A stretch of DNA of 43,242 nt from assembly GCA_015063305.1 (NCBI GenBank), contig SVUJ01000015.1, positions 1-43,242 on the forward strand, written 5' to 3'. Made by a program: the position numbers and the translations under genes. Positions 9,583-16,417 of this stretch are shown one piece after another. The notes below the pieces were generated by a model. That model did not search any database. It worked only from the letters and a program-made list of their open reading frames with translations, and was not told the DNA's origin. Numbering within the stretch: position 1 is the stretch's first letter; each line of letters starts with the position of its first letter. The stretch is from Oscillospiraceae bacterium (GTDB lineage: Bacteria; Bacillota; Clostridia; Oscillospirales; CAG-272).

Positions 9583-10457
9583 GACACTCCCCCCCTTTCA
9601 ATACCAAGCGCGCTTGCCATGGCTATGATCCGCTCTGCCCTTGCTACTATCGGGGCATCTATCATTTTTCCTCGGAGGGATATAGCTCCCTTGCCCTCTG
9701 CCTTGGCGCGTGTAATAGCATCAATGACCTCATAGGCATAGTCTATCTCGGCGATAGTGGGTGAAAAGGTATCATTTATAACATCAACGTGTCTGGGAGA
9801 TATAGACGCCTTGCCTGTAAATCCAAGCGACTTGGCAAGCATTGTATCGACAACGATACCCTCGTCGTCGTTGACGTCTGTAAACGGTGTATCGTATACG
9901 TCGACCCCCGCAGCGCGAGCCGCCACAACAAGTCGCATACGGCTATACTCTATCTCTCTGCTCTCTTTTGTCCTTTTGCATTGGAGGTCTGCGGTCAGAT
10001 CCTCCGCGCCGAGGAACAGACCCTTAACTCTTTTACAAGCGCTCGCTATCAAAAAGGCATTTTCAACTCCGAGCGCCGTTTCAATAAGCGCTATTATACC
10101 AACAGTGCCACATTCAAGTCCAAGCTTTTCCTCAACCTCGCTCATATATCTGTCCAGAGCAAGTATATCCTCACTCGTGGCAGCCTTTGGCAGGAGAATG
10201 AGGTCGGGTCGTTCCGGAAGGATAGTGTCTATATCGTCACGCCAATACTCGGTATCGACAGAGTTGATACGAACAACTCGCTCACAAGGAATATCCATAT
10301 ATCTCATCGTGTTGCGCACCAATATACGCGCTGCGTCCTTTTCTGCGGGAGAGACCGCATCCTCAAGATCGAAGATAACAGCATCTGCACCAAGGCAACC
10401 CGCATTTATAAGCATATTCGGATTATTTCCCGGCAAAAACAAAAGACTTCGACGCAT
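9579..10457 (-). CDS. citE: Citramalate/citrate lyase beta subunit
   Basis: The beta subunit cleaves the citramalyl- or citryl-thioester to the acetyl carrier and pyruvate or oxaloacetate. The 292-residue TIM-barrel protein has RRSLLFLPGNNP, DLEDAVSP, RINSVDTEYW and the metal-site helix GLFLGAEDLTADL of the CitE family. The frame is open for 19 more codons upstream, but ATG at 10457 is preferred because it overlaps the citD stop (TAATG) and gives the family N-terminus. Citramalyl-CoA lyases are close relatives; the adjacent carrier gene points to the three-subunit lyase. Confidence 0.93.
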   Translation of the reverse strand: MRRSLLFLPGNNPNMLINAGCLGADAVIFDLEDAVSPAEKDAARILVRNTMRYMDIPCERVVRINSVDTEYWRDDIDTILPERPDLILLPKAATSEDILALDRYMSEVEEKLGLECGTVGIIALIETALGVENAFLIASACKRVKGLFLGAEDLTADLQCKRTKESREIEYSRMRLVVAARAAGVDVYDTPFTDVNDDEGIVVDTMLAKSLGFTGKASISPRHVDVINDTFSPTIAEIDYAYEVIDAITRAKAEGKGAISLRGKMIDAPIVARAERIIAMASALGIERGGVS

Positions 10458-10723
10458 TATGATCCACCCCCGCTTCTCTTCACGGCGGTTTCCACTCTTG
10501 CGCGGATAACGCACTCAAGAGCACCCCTATCGGTAACTCTCACGATTGCCGATTCGACACCGCAATCCGAAAGCACCTCGCGGACAGCGGATTCTATTTT
10601 ATCTCCAAACTGTTTTTTTACCACCGATTCGATATGAATGCTCAGCTCTGATGCGGGCTCGATCTCAATATACGCATCGCTGGATTCCATCGTACCCGCA
10701 GATGCTCGTCTTGAAATATTCAC
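10457..10723 (-). CDS. citD: Citramalate/citrate lyase acyl carrier protein (gamma subunit)
   Basis: This 88-residue carrier protein holds the 2'-(5''-phosphoribosyl)-3'-dephospho-CoA group that carries the acetyl thioester. Ser14 in the AGTMESSD motif is the expected attachment residue, at the same position as in enterobacterial CitD. The C-terminal DRGALECVIRARVETA is also typical. It is the first gene of the leftward operon, followed at one-base overlap by citE. The genes that make and attach its prosthetic group lie on the other side of the divergent promoter region. Confidence 0.94.
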   Translation of the reverse strand: MNISRRASAGTMESSDAYIEIEPASELSIHIESVVKKQFGDKIESAVREVLSDCGVESAIVRVTDRGALECVIRARVETAVKRSGGGS

Positions 10724-10777
10724 TACAAACAGCTCCTCTCAATACACTTTATTTACAAAGGATCGTATAACAGACAT

Positions 10778-10806
10778 ATTATACAACATTTTACACAAAA
10801 AAGCAA
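10778..10806 (-). promoter_or_regulatory. Promoter of the leftward citD-to-mal operon
   Basis: On the minus strand TTGCTT and a perfect TATAAT lie 17 bases apart, about 55 bases before the citD start. The -10 box is embedded in AAATGTTGTATAAT, the same 14 bases that hold the -10 box of the divergent citC promoter. Confidence 0.6.
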
Positions 10807-10841
10807 CTGTTTTTTATTTTTATATATTTTAATTTTTCCTC

Positions 10842-10870
10842 TTTTATTTTACACGGAAATGTTGTATAAT
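10842..10870 (+). promoter_or_regulatory. Candidate promoter of the rightward citC operon
   Basis: A perfect TATAAT at 10865-10870 has only a poor -35 match 17 bases upstream (TTTTAT), so an activator may be needed. TGTTG and CAACA, 11 bases apart (10860-10880), form a dyad across the -10 box and could be an operator. AAATGTTGTATAAT here is repeated in inverted orientation at 10778-10791. Confidence 0.5.
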
Positions 10871-10918
10871 GATAGCAACAGAACCACCTCTTATTTATTC
10901 TGATTGAACGAGGTTTTT

Positions 10919-11905
10919 ATGAATTTTGAAATCACATCTCATCTGTGCGGCAACAGACTTGCACAGTGGCGCAATTTGATAGGAGCATCCGCGCTCGTCG
11001 CCGACAGGTGCGCCGAACGCACCCTTCTTGTCTTCGACGATGACAAGCTGATCGCCACAGGCGGCAGAGACGGCTGTATACTGAAATTAATAGCTGTGGA
11101 CAAGGATCACAGAGGCGAGGATCTCACCGCAAGTGTCCTGACCGAGCTCAGACGCGACGCATTTGCCGAGGGGTATAGCCACCTCTTTCTCTACACAAAG
11201 CCCGAAAATCGGTATATGTTCGAGTCCCTCTTTTTCTATCCCGTAGTGGAGAGCGAAAGTGTGCTTGTTATGGAAAACAAGCAAAACGGCATAGCTCAAT
11301 TTCTTGATACACTTCCCGAGCCCCCCGTGCACGGAGAGGTAGGAGCTATAGTTATGAACTGCAACCCCTTTACACTTGGGCACAGATATCTCATAGAACG
11401 AGCCGCTGCGGAGTGCCAAAGAGTATTCGTTTTCGTACTCTCCGAGGAAAAAAGCGAGTTTTCGGCCGCAGACAGGCTCGAGATGGTCAAGCGCGGCACT
11501 GCCGATATACCTAACGTAACAGTACTTTCAAGCGGTCCTTATCTTATCTCCTCCGCCACCTTCCCCTCTTATTTTCTCAAGGACAGAGATCGCGCAAGAG
11601 GCGCGGCGTGCGAGGTCGATATCGAAATTTTCATAAGGCATTTAGCACCCAGACTATCTATAACACGCCGATACGTGGGCACAGAGCCGCTATCAGATCT
11701 TACGGCGGAATATAACGCCGCACTCAAGGAGAAATTGCCGCGGGCGGGCATCGAGGTCCGAGAGATAGAGCGCCTGTCCGAACACGATGCGCCGATAAGC
11801 GCAAGTCTTGTACGTGAGCTTATCAAAAAGCGTGATGTCGATGCGTTGTCGCGCCTTGTTCCGCTCACCACACTTGAATATCTTCAGCAAAGAAAATATA
11901 TATAA
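10919..11905 (+). CDS. citC: [Citrate (pro-3S)-lyase] ligase
   Basis: CitC acetylates the thiol of the lyase prosthetic group with acetate and ATP, switching the lyase on. The 328-residue protein has an N-terminal GNAT-like domain (about residues 1-120, AVDKDHRGEDLTASVLTELR) and a C-terminal nucleotidyltransferase domain with the nucleotide-binding motif NPFTLGHRYLIE and a late PISASLVRELI. The ATG at 10919 follows a GAGG ribosome site and is chosen over an in-frame TTG at 10904. It leads the rightward activation operon. Confidence 0.93.
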   Translation: MNFEITSHLCGNRLAQWRNLIGASALVADRCAERTLLVFDDDKLIATGGRDGCILKLIAVDKDHRGEDLTASVLTELRRDAFAEGYSHLFLYTKPENRYMFESLFFYPVVESESVLVMENKQNGIAQFLDTLPEPPVHGEVGAIVMNCNPFTLGHRYLIERAAAECQRVFVFVLSEEKSEFSAADRLEMVKRGTADIPNVTVLSSGPYLISSATFPSYFLKDRDRARGAACEVDIEIFIRHLAPRLSITRRYVGTEPLSDLTAEYNAALKEKLPRAGIEVREIERLSEHDAPISASLVRELIKKRDVDALSRLVPLTTLEYLQQRKYI

Positions 11906-11922
11906 TCGCAAGGGAGAATAAT

Positions 11923-12864
11923 ATGCAAGAAAGACAGCAAAGCCATATCATAAGTAGTTATTTTGCCCCCAGAGGTCACAACCGTATGTATGCTCTGGGT
12001 ATGCAGCTCGCTCAGCTCTACCTGTCGCCATTCGATAAGCTAATTGGTATTATAGGAGAGGCGGGCTCGGGAAAGAGCGCTCTTATTCGCGGAATGTTCC
12101 CCGGATTAGAGCTGACTAATGACGATGACGGTGTTTACGTACGTCCCCTGCCCTTGCTCGATCAGGAAGGGGGAGGCTTCAAATTTTTCTCGCCCCATAC
12201 CTATCACGTCGATATCCGCTTTGAAAACGGTTTCACTCAAATGAGCGTTCTTGCGGATGCTATACGCGAAGCACTCTCAAACGGAAAGCGTGTAATAGTT
12301 GAGCACTTTGATCTTGTCTATCCTCTGCTCGGCTTCAACGCCAATCTTCTGATTGGCGCGGGTGAGCAGATACTCATATCAAGACCAACCATCTTCGGCC
12401 CCGAGCCCGAGGAGATAAGACAGTCGGTATATACCTCTTTGCCGTACCGCCTTATGGCGCACACGGCTGAAGACCTTTGTGAGCATTTTATACCCTCGGA
12501 GGACCTTGCAAAATGTCAGCACGATGACGTAAGACACGGATTTGTAATAGCATTTCCCGACAAGCCCAATTTTGATATTGCAGAGCTTGAGAAAAACGTT
12601 CAGAGCCTTATTGCACAAAATCTGCCCATTACTTACCTCGACAATAACCATATCCTGATAGGTGACAACGTTCACCCCTGTACAGGTCCTCGTATTCACG
12701 TATCCAGCACGGGTATGATAGAGAATTTCCATCTGCTCAACCATTTTATATATGAGCGCTTCACCCGACGTTATCTGTTGGTCGGATGTGTCGGAGAGGC
12801 GGCGGAGAAAAACCTTCAAAAGCTCGATGAACAACAGGCAAAGCAATCTGACCTTACAATTTAG
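11923..12864 (+). CDS. P-loop protein with an AlaX/tRNA-synthetase SAD-like C-terminal region
   Basis: A 313-residue protein with a Walker A motif, GEAGSGKS, at residues 45-52, a likely Walker B strand (KRVIVEHFD) and a C-terminal region resembling the second additional domain of alanyl- and threonyl-tRNA synthetases. There CQHDDVRHGF and HPCTGPRIHVSSTG recall the zinc-binding CxxxH and the following HVSxTGEI of AlaX proteins. I recall similar proteins annotated only as alanine-tRNA synthetase second additional domain-containing. The role is unknown. It sits 17 bases after citC and 42 before citXG, so a part in lyase or mutase maturation is plausible but unproven. Confidence 0.7.
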   Translation: MQERQQSHIISSYFAPRGHNRMYALGMQLAQLYLSPFDKLIGIIGEAGSGKSALIRGMFPGLELTNDDDGVYVRPLPLLDQEGGGFKFFSPHTYHVDIRFENGFTQMSVLADAIREALSNGKRVIVEHFDLVYPLLGFNANLLIGAGEQILISRPTIFGPEPEEIRQSVYTSLPYRLMAHTAEDLCEHFIPSEDLAKCQHDDVRHGFVIAFPDKPNFDIAELEKNVQSLIAQNLPITYLDNNHILIGDNVHPCTGPRIHVSSTGMIENFHLLNHFIYERFTRRYLLVGCVGEAAEKNLQKLDEQQAKQSDLTI

Positions 12865-12906
12865 TATATTCCCGATGTATATAGAAATAAAAAGGGGGGC
12901 CTGACC

Positions 12907-14241
12907 GTGAACATTACGCTTGATGAGATACTTGCCGCGCGCGAGGAGCGCGTACGCACTCAAAAGAAAATGCTTATGGAGCATCATTCCCCCCTTATAT
13001 GTTTTACTATGAATATAGCCGGTCCTGTTAAGACCTCGCCCATAATCGAACGAGCATTTACTGAGGGAATGCGTTTTATCAACTCGGCTATAGAACCATA
13101 CGAAGTCACCGAGCGACGTGAAGAACATACAAACTGCGGCCCTGTAGCCTTTTATTCGCTCTGCGCCGAGGCAAATACTATAAAAGCGCTTATGATAGAG
13201 ATCGAACAGACCCACCCGATAGGCAGACTGTTTGATATAGACGTTATAGATGTTGATGGCAAAAAAATAGATCGCCCTACCGAGCGATGCTGTATTGTGT
13301 GCGGCGCTCCCGGCAGGGCTTGCGCCGCAGGCAGACTTCACCCCGTATCCGAGTTGACGGCGCTTACCAACAGCCTGCTGAGCGACTATTTTGCCGACTT
13401 GGACGCTAAGCATATAGCCCGTATTATAAAGGAGAGCCTTTTGCGCGAGGTATATACCGCGCCAAAGCCGGGTCTTGTAGATCCCATAAGCCGAGGCAGT
13501 CATACCGATATGGACGTTTCGGATTTTGAGGGCAGCGCAGAAGCCTTAGAACCATATTTTTTGAGCTGTGTAAAAACGGGTGCGGACTTGAAAAATGAGC
13601 CACGCGAAAACACCTTCCTTGCCCTCAGAAAATTAGGTATCGAGGCCGAGAAAGCTATGTATACCGCCACTTGCGGAGTAAATACACACAAGGGCGCTAT
13701 CTTCTCGCTTGGAATTCTCGCGGGGGCTGTAGGCAGACTGATGAAGCCCGATGGACATATTCCCGACACCGAGAATATACTCGCCGAGGCAACAGGGATA
13801 TCGTATAACGCTATCAAACACGACCTTGAAAGCATTGACCCCTCTACGGCGGGCGGAAGGGCTTATCTTGAATGCGGTATGCGCGGTATACGAGGAGAGG
13901 TTATGGACGGATTTCCATCGGTCAAGGAAATTGCTATCCCCGTATACAGGTCGGCACTCGCAAAAGGAAAGAATAAAAATGATGCAGGAGTTCTTACTCT
14001 CCTGCATCTGATAGCAAACGTATATGACACCAACCTTTATAACCGTGGCGGTGAGGATGGGATCTCGTACGCGCGAGAGCGCGCCCGCAAGCTGCTCTCC
14101 TCGGACGACCCGGCTATGGATATGGTACAAAAGATGGACGCCGAGCTGACCGAGCGAAATCTATCGCCCGGAGGATGCGCCGATCTACTCGCGATAACCT
14201 ATTTCCTCACCGAATTAGAGGATAAAAAGCACACCTTTTAG
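12907..14241 (+). CDS. citXG: CitXG: lyase holo-ACP synthase fused to triphosphoribosyl-dephospho-CoA synthase
   Basis: This 444-residue fusion makes and attaches the lyase cofactor. The N-terminal CitX part (about residues 1-165) has AAREERVRTQKKML, NIAGPVKTSP, FDIDVIDVDGKKIDR and the cysteine-rich CCIVCGAPGRACAAGR, and transfers the phosphoribosyl-dephospho-CoA group to CitD. The C-terminal CitG part (about 170-444) has LLREVYTAPKPGLVDPISRGSHTDMD, GVNTHKGAIFSLG and SPGGCADLLA, and joins dephospho-CoA to ATP-derived ribose. The start is GTG with GGGGGG upstream. Fused citXG genes are known elsewhere. Its stop overlaps the stop of the convergent gene. Confidence 0.93.
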   Translation: MNITLDEILAAREERVRTQKKMLMEHHSPLICFTMNIAGPVKTSPIIERAFTEGMRFINSAIEPYEVTERREEHTNCGPVAFYSLCAEANTIKALMIEIEQTHPIGRLFDIDVIDVDGKKIDRPTERCCIVCGAPGRACAAGRLHPVSELTALTNSLLSDYFADLDAKHIARIIKESLLREVYTAPKPGLVDPISRGSHTDMDVSDFEGSAEALEPYFLSCVKTGADLKNEPRENTFLALRKLGIEAEKAMYTATCGVNTHKGAIFSLGILAGAVGRLMKPDGHIPDTENILAEATGISYNAIKHDLESIDPSTAGGRAYLECGMRGIRGEVMDGFPSVKEIAIPVYRSALAKGKNKNDAGVLTLLHLIANVYDTNLYNRGGEDGISYARERARKLLSSDDPAMDMVQKMDAELTERNLSPGGCADLLAITYFLTELEDKKHTF

Positions 14242-14510
14242 TTATCCTTATTGCGGTTCATCTTAGCCATCTCGGAAACCGCGCGCAGCTTTGAGGATAT
14301 CTTCTCGTACCCATTCTCGGTATGAGGCACGGTGCACGCCGAGCAATCCTTGATGCCGTCCTCTATGTATACAAAATTTCCGCCGCACTTATCTCCAAGC
14401 GCGTATAACGGACAGCAACAAAACATACAGTTAAAGTATTCCCCCTCAACCTTATGACAAGGGAAATATTCGCATTCTTCATTTTTAAAATACTTACTGC
14501 TATTCTTCAC
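14238..14510 (-). CDS. Cysteine-rich small domain protein
   Basis: A 90-residue protein of the cysteine-rich small domain family: the N-terminal half holds CEYFPCH, FNCMFCCCPLY and a further CGG, followed by a second DCSACTVPH group, suggesting a metal centre. The frame can be extended to an ATG at 14525, but the CGGAGG inside that extension lies six bases before the in-frame GTG at 14510, and homologues start at KNSSKYFKN-like sequence, so GTG is chosen. Related domains occur near corrinoid genes in anaerobes, which would fit the B12-dependent mutase here; that link is inference. Confidence 0.75.
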   Translation of the reverse strand: MKNSSKYFKNEECEYFPCHKVEGEYFNCMFCCCPLYALGDKCGGNFVYIEDGIKDCSACTVPHTENGYEKISSKLRAVSEMAKMNRNKDN

Positions 14511-14562
14511 AATATGCCTCCGCATCGAAGTTTGATCATGGTTCTGTTATGGTTCGTAATAA

Positions 14563-15612
14563 TTATTGCTGATTTTCGGTAGACTCCGAAAACCTTCTAA
14601 AATATTCTATTATTTTAGAAAAGTATCTTCGGTCAATACTATAAAACATTGACTTTTTGACAATCCTTGCTTCAACCGCACCGCATCTTTCAAGTGTGCT
14701 CACGTGATGATATGCTGTTGATGCGGGCAATCCAAGCGCCTCTTCAAGATCCTTGCAGGTACACTTCCCTTTTTGCCGAATCACGTCAAGCATTTTCACT
14801 CGATTGATGTCAGACAGTGCCGCGCCAAATTGTTCGGGAATAAGATCAATATGCTTTTTTCTCAACTTCTCGATAGAAGAAAGATAGTCAACACCCATAA
14901 TATAAAGGGTCGCATTTGACTGATAACTGAACTGCACAAGGTTTTTGTTTAAAAGACAAAATGAAATACATATATTGCTTCTATTCTTTTTGTCGCCAAG
15001 ATCATGTCCGAGAAAGGCAAATTTCTCCTCAAGAACTTCGCAATTCAACTCATTATATGCGTCAAGTATCTTTGAATAATTTCTTTCGTAGTATGATGAA
15101 AGCTGAATATCCTTTACCATAAGCTCGTACTGAAGAGAACGTATATACGGCTCAGGATCAATAAAGAATTCGTAAAGCTTTGACTTTAATTTGTCATCAT
15201 AGTCTGATTTCTTTATGATTTCAAAGATACATTTTGCTGATTTTCTACATTCAGTTACTTCATTATCGTCAAGTTCTTCAAAATAGTGTTTAATAACATT
15301 TCTTACAAAGGAATCGTGGTCATTTATCTCCTTTTGTAAAAGCTCAAGACTATATTCGGTGGTAAATACTTTTGCATAGTTATGAAAATAGTTCACCGTA
15401 AAAAAACAGCGTTTTGACGGTGCAAGTCTGAAAAAGATATATAGATCATCAGAGATTGGTTGAAGGGCCTTGAGGGTATCAGAAAAATATTTCATATCTT
15501 CTTCATTTGCTTCAAATATTTCGGGAAATAGATCCACATTATATTTGTAATAAAACAGAAAAATAAGATCGTAAACATATCCCGGATTTTTTATAAGCTT
15601 CAAATCAGGCAT
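14563..15612 (-). CDS. ArsR-type winged-helix transcriptional regulator with a large N-terminal domain
   Basis: A 349-residue protein whose C-terminal part (about 262-335) is an ArsR-like winged helix: MLDVIRQKGKCTCKDLEEALGLPASTAYHHVSTLERCGAVEAR, seen in segments, followed by a wing. The N-terminal 250 residues are mixed charged helices with no motif I recognise and are likely a sensing or dimer domain. It has its own promoter and probably shares a transcript with the cysteine-rich gene 52 bases downstream. The position beside both lyase operons makes it the best candidate regulator of the glutamate locus. Confidence 0.8.
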   Translation of the reverse strand: MPDLKLIKNPGYVYDLIFLFYYKYNVDLFPEIFEANEEDMKYFSDTLKALQPISDDLYIFFRLAPSKRCFFTVNYFHNYAKVFTTEYSLELLQKEINDHDSFVRNVIKHYFEELDDNEVTECRKSAKCIFEIIKKSDYDDKLKSKLYEFFIDPEPYIRSLQYELMVKDIQLSSYYERNYSKILDAYNELNCEVLEEKFAFLGHDLGDKKNRSNICISFCLLNKNLVQFSYQSNATLYIMGVDYLSSIEKLRKKHIDLIPEQFGAALSDINRVKMLDVIRQKGKCTCKDLEEALGLPASTAYHHVSTLERCGAVEARIVKKSMFYSIDRRYFSKIIEYFRRFSESTENQQ

Positions 15613-15645
15613 TTACTCACCTCTTTTCAACTATCATTACTAAAT

Positions 15646-15674
15646 ATTTTAACATAAACGGCCGAAGTTGTCAA
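15646..15674 (-). promoter_or_regulatory. Promoter of the ArsR-type regulator gene
   Basis: On the minus strand TTGACA and TAAAAT are 17 bases apart, 34 bases before the regulator ATG. The downstream sequence contains TAATGATAG (plus positions 15631-15639), also present at the citC -10 region. Confidence 0.75.
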
Positions 15675-15791
15675 TATTTCTTTCCACTTATAGTTGTATA
15701 TAGTTTACTCTAAGCATCATTTGTTTTCAACAAAAATAAAAAACAAACGCATTTATCATTCTATAATAGTTAAATTCAACCACCGGTATGA

Positions 15792-15820
15792 TTGACATCT
15801 TTTGACATACATGATATAAT
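15792..15820 (+). promoter_or_regulatory. Promoter of the XRE regulator gene
   Basis: TTGACA and TATAAT, both perfect, are 17 bases apart. The expected transcript start (near 15827) lies too close to an upstream in-frame ATG at 15830 for that codon to have a ribosome site, supporting the later start. Confidence 0.85.
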
Positions 15821-15862
15821 AAGTTTTAGATGTATCAGATATTGTCAAAAGGAGACAGAGTA

Positions 15863-16072
15863 ATGATCGATCCACAAAAATTAGGTCGTAGGATCTCATA
15901 TCTTCGACACAAGGCGCACTTAAAGCAACTCGACATCGCAGAAAGATGTTTTGTTTCGATTCAAGCAGTTTCCAAGTGGGAACGAGGACAATGTTGTCCC
16001 AGTCTTCCTATGCTTGATGATATTGCCTCGGCGCTTGGGGTTGAAATTAAGGATTTATTTGAGGAAGAATAA
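15863..16072 (+). CDS. Small XRE-family helix-turn-helix regulator
   Basis: A 69-residue protein that is essentially one lambda-repressor-like helix-turn-helix domain: GRRISYLRHKAHLKQ, then the recognition helix region CFVSIQAVSKWERGQ, then PSLPMLDDIASALGVEIKDLFEE. There is no effector domain. The ATG at 15863 has AAAGGAGA eight bases upstream and is preferred to ATG 15830. It is a single-gene unit with its own consensus promoter and terminator, divergent from the ArsR-type regulator. The target is unknown. Confidence 0.85.
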   Translation: MIDPQKLGRRISYLRHKAHLKQLDIAERCFVSIQAVSKWERGQCCPSLPMLDDIASALGVEIKDLFEEE

Positions 16073-16310
16073 TACAAATTCAGATACTTTATGACGAGGA
16101 ATATAAAATTAGCCGATGAGATCTCTTTCGATTTCTCATCGGCTTTTTCTATTCACCCAACACGGTATAATAATATATCGGCAAGTATTAAATCAAGCAG
16201 CTCCTCATTACCGGCTTATATATACCAAAGTCAATAACATCCTCAAAAAATATTTACAGATTTATCTTGTAAAATCCAAGGTTTTAAGGTATAAAAATGT
16301 CGCTAAATCA
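16073..16310. other. Non-coding stretch after the XRE gene
   Basis: Between the XRE gene and the next promoter there is one terminator hairpin and then about 160 bases of AT-rich sequence. I see no open frame with a ribosome site, no tRNA and no clear repeat in it. Confidence 0.6.
16112..16148 (+). terminator. Intrinsic terminator of the XRE gene
   Basis: GCCGATGAGA and TCTCATCGGC form a perfect 10-bp stem with a 12-base loop, followed directly by TTTTT. Confidence 0.9.
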
Positions 16311-16339
16311 TTGACATCACCCATAAATTGTGATATAAT
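16311..16339 (+). promoter_or_regulatory. Consensus promoter of the aromatic amino acid operon
   Basis: TTGACA and TATAAT match the sigma-A consensus at every position and are exactly 17 bases apart. The transcript would begin near 16346, leaving a leader of about 72 bases before the symporter ATG. The promoter is strong, so repression or an activator-independent basal level is expected. Confidence 0.9.
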
Positions 16340-16417
16340 TTTCAATTATATCAAATTGTTATGATGTGTGAAGTCTGTACACCCTTTGTGGGATGTTAAT
16401 TATATTAGGAGCTCAAT

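Noticed and set aside
10724-10918. Cobalamin riboswitch before the B12-dependent mutase operon
   Set aside because: The leader before citD is only about 50 bases and I found no B12-box or the long multi-helix fold needed.
15830-15862. Upstream ATG of the XRE gene
   Set aside because: It would lie about three bases after the predicted transcription start with no ribosome site, whereas ATG 15863 has AAAGGAGA.
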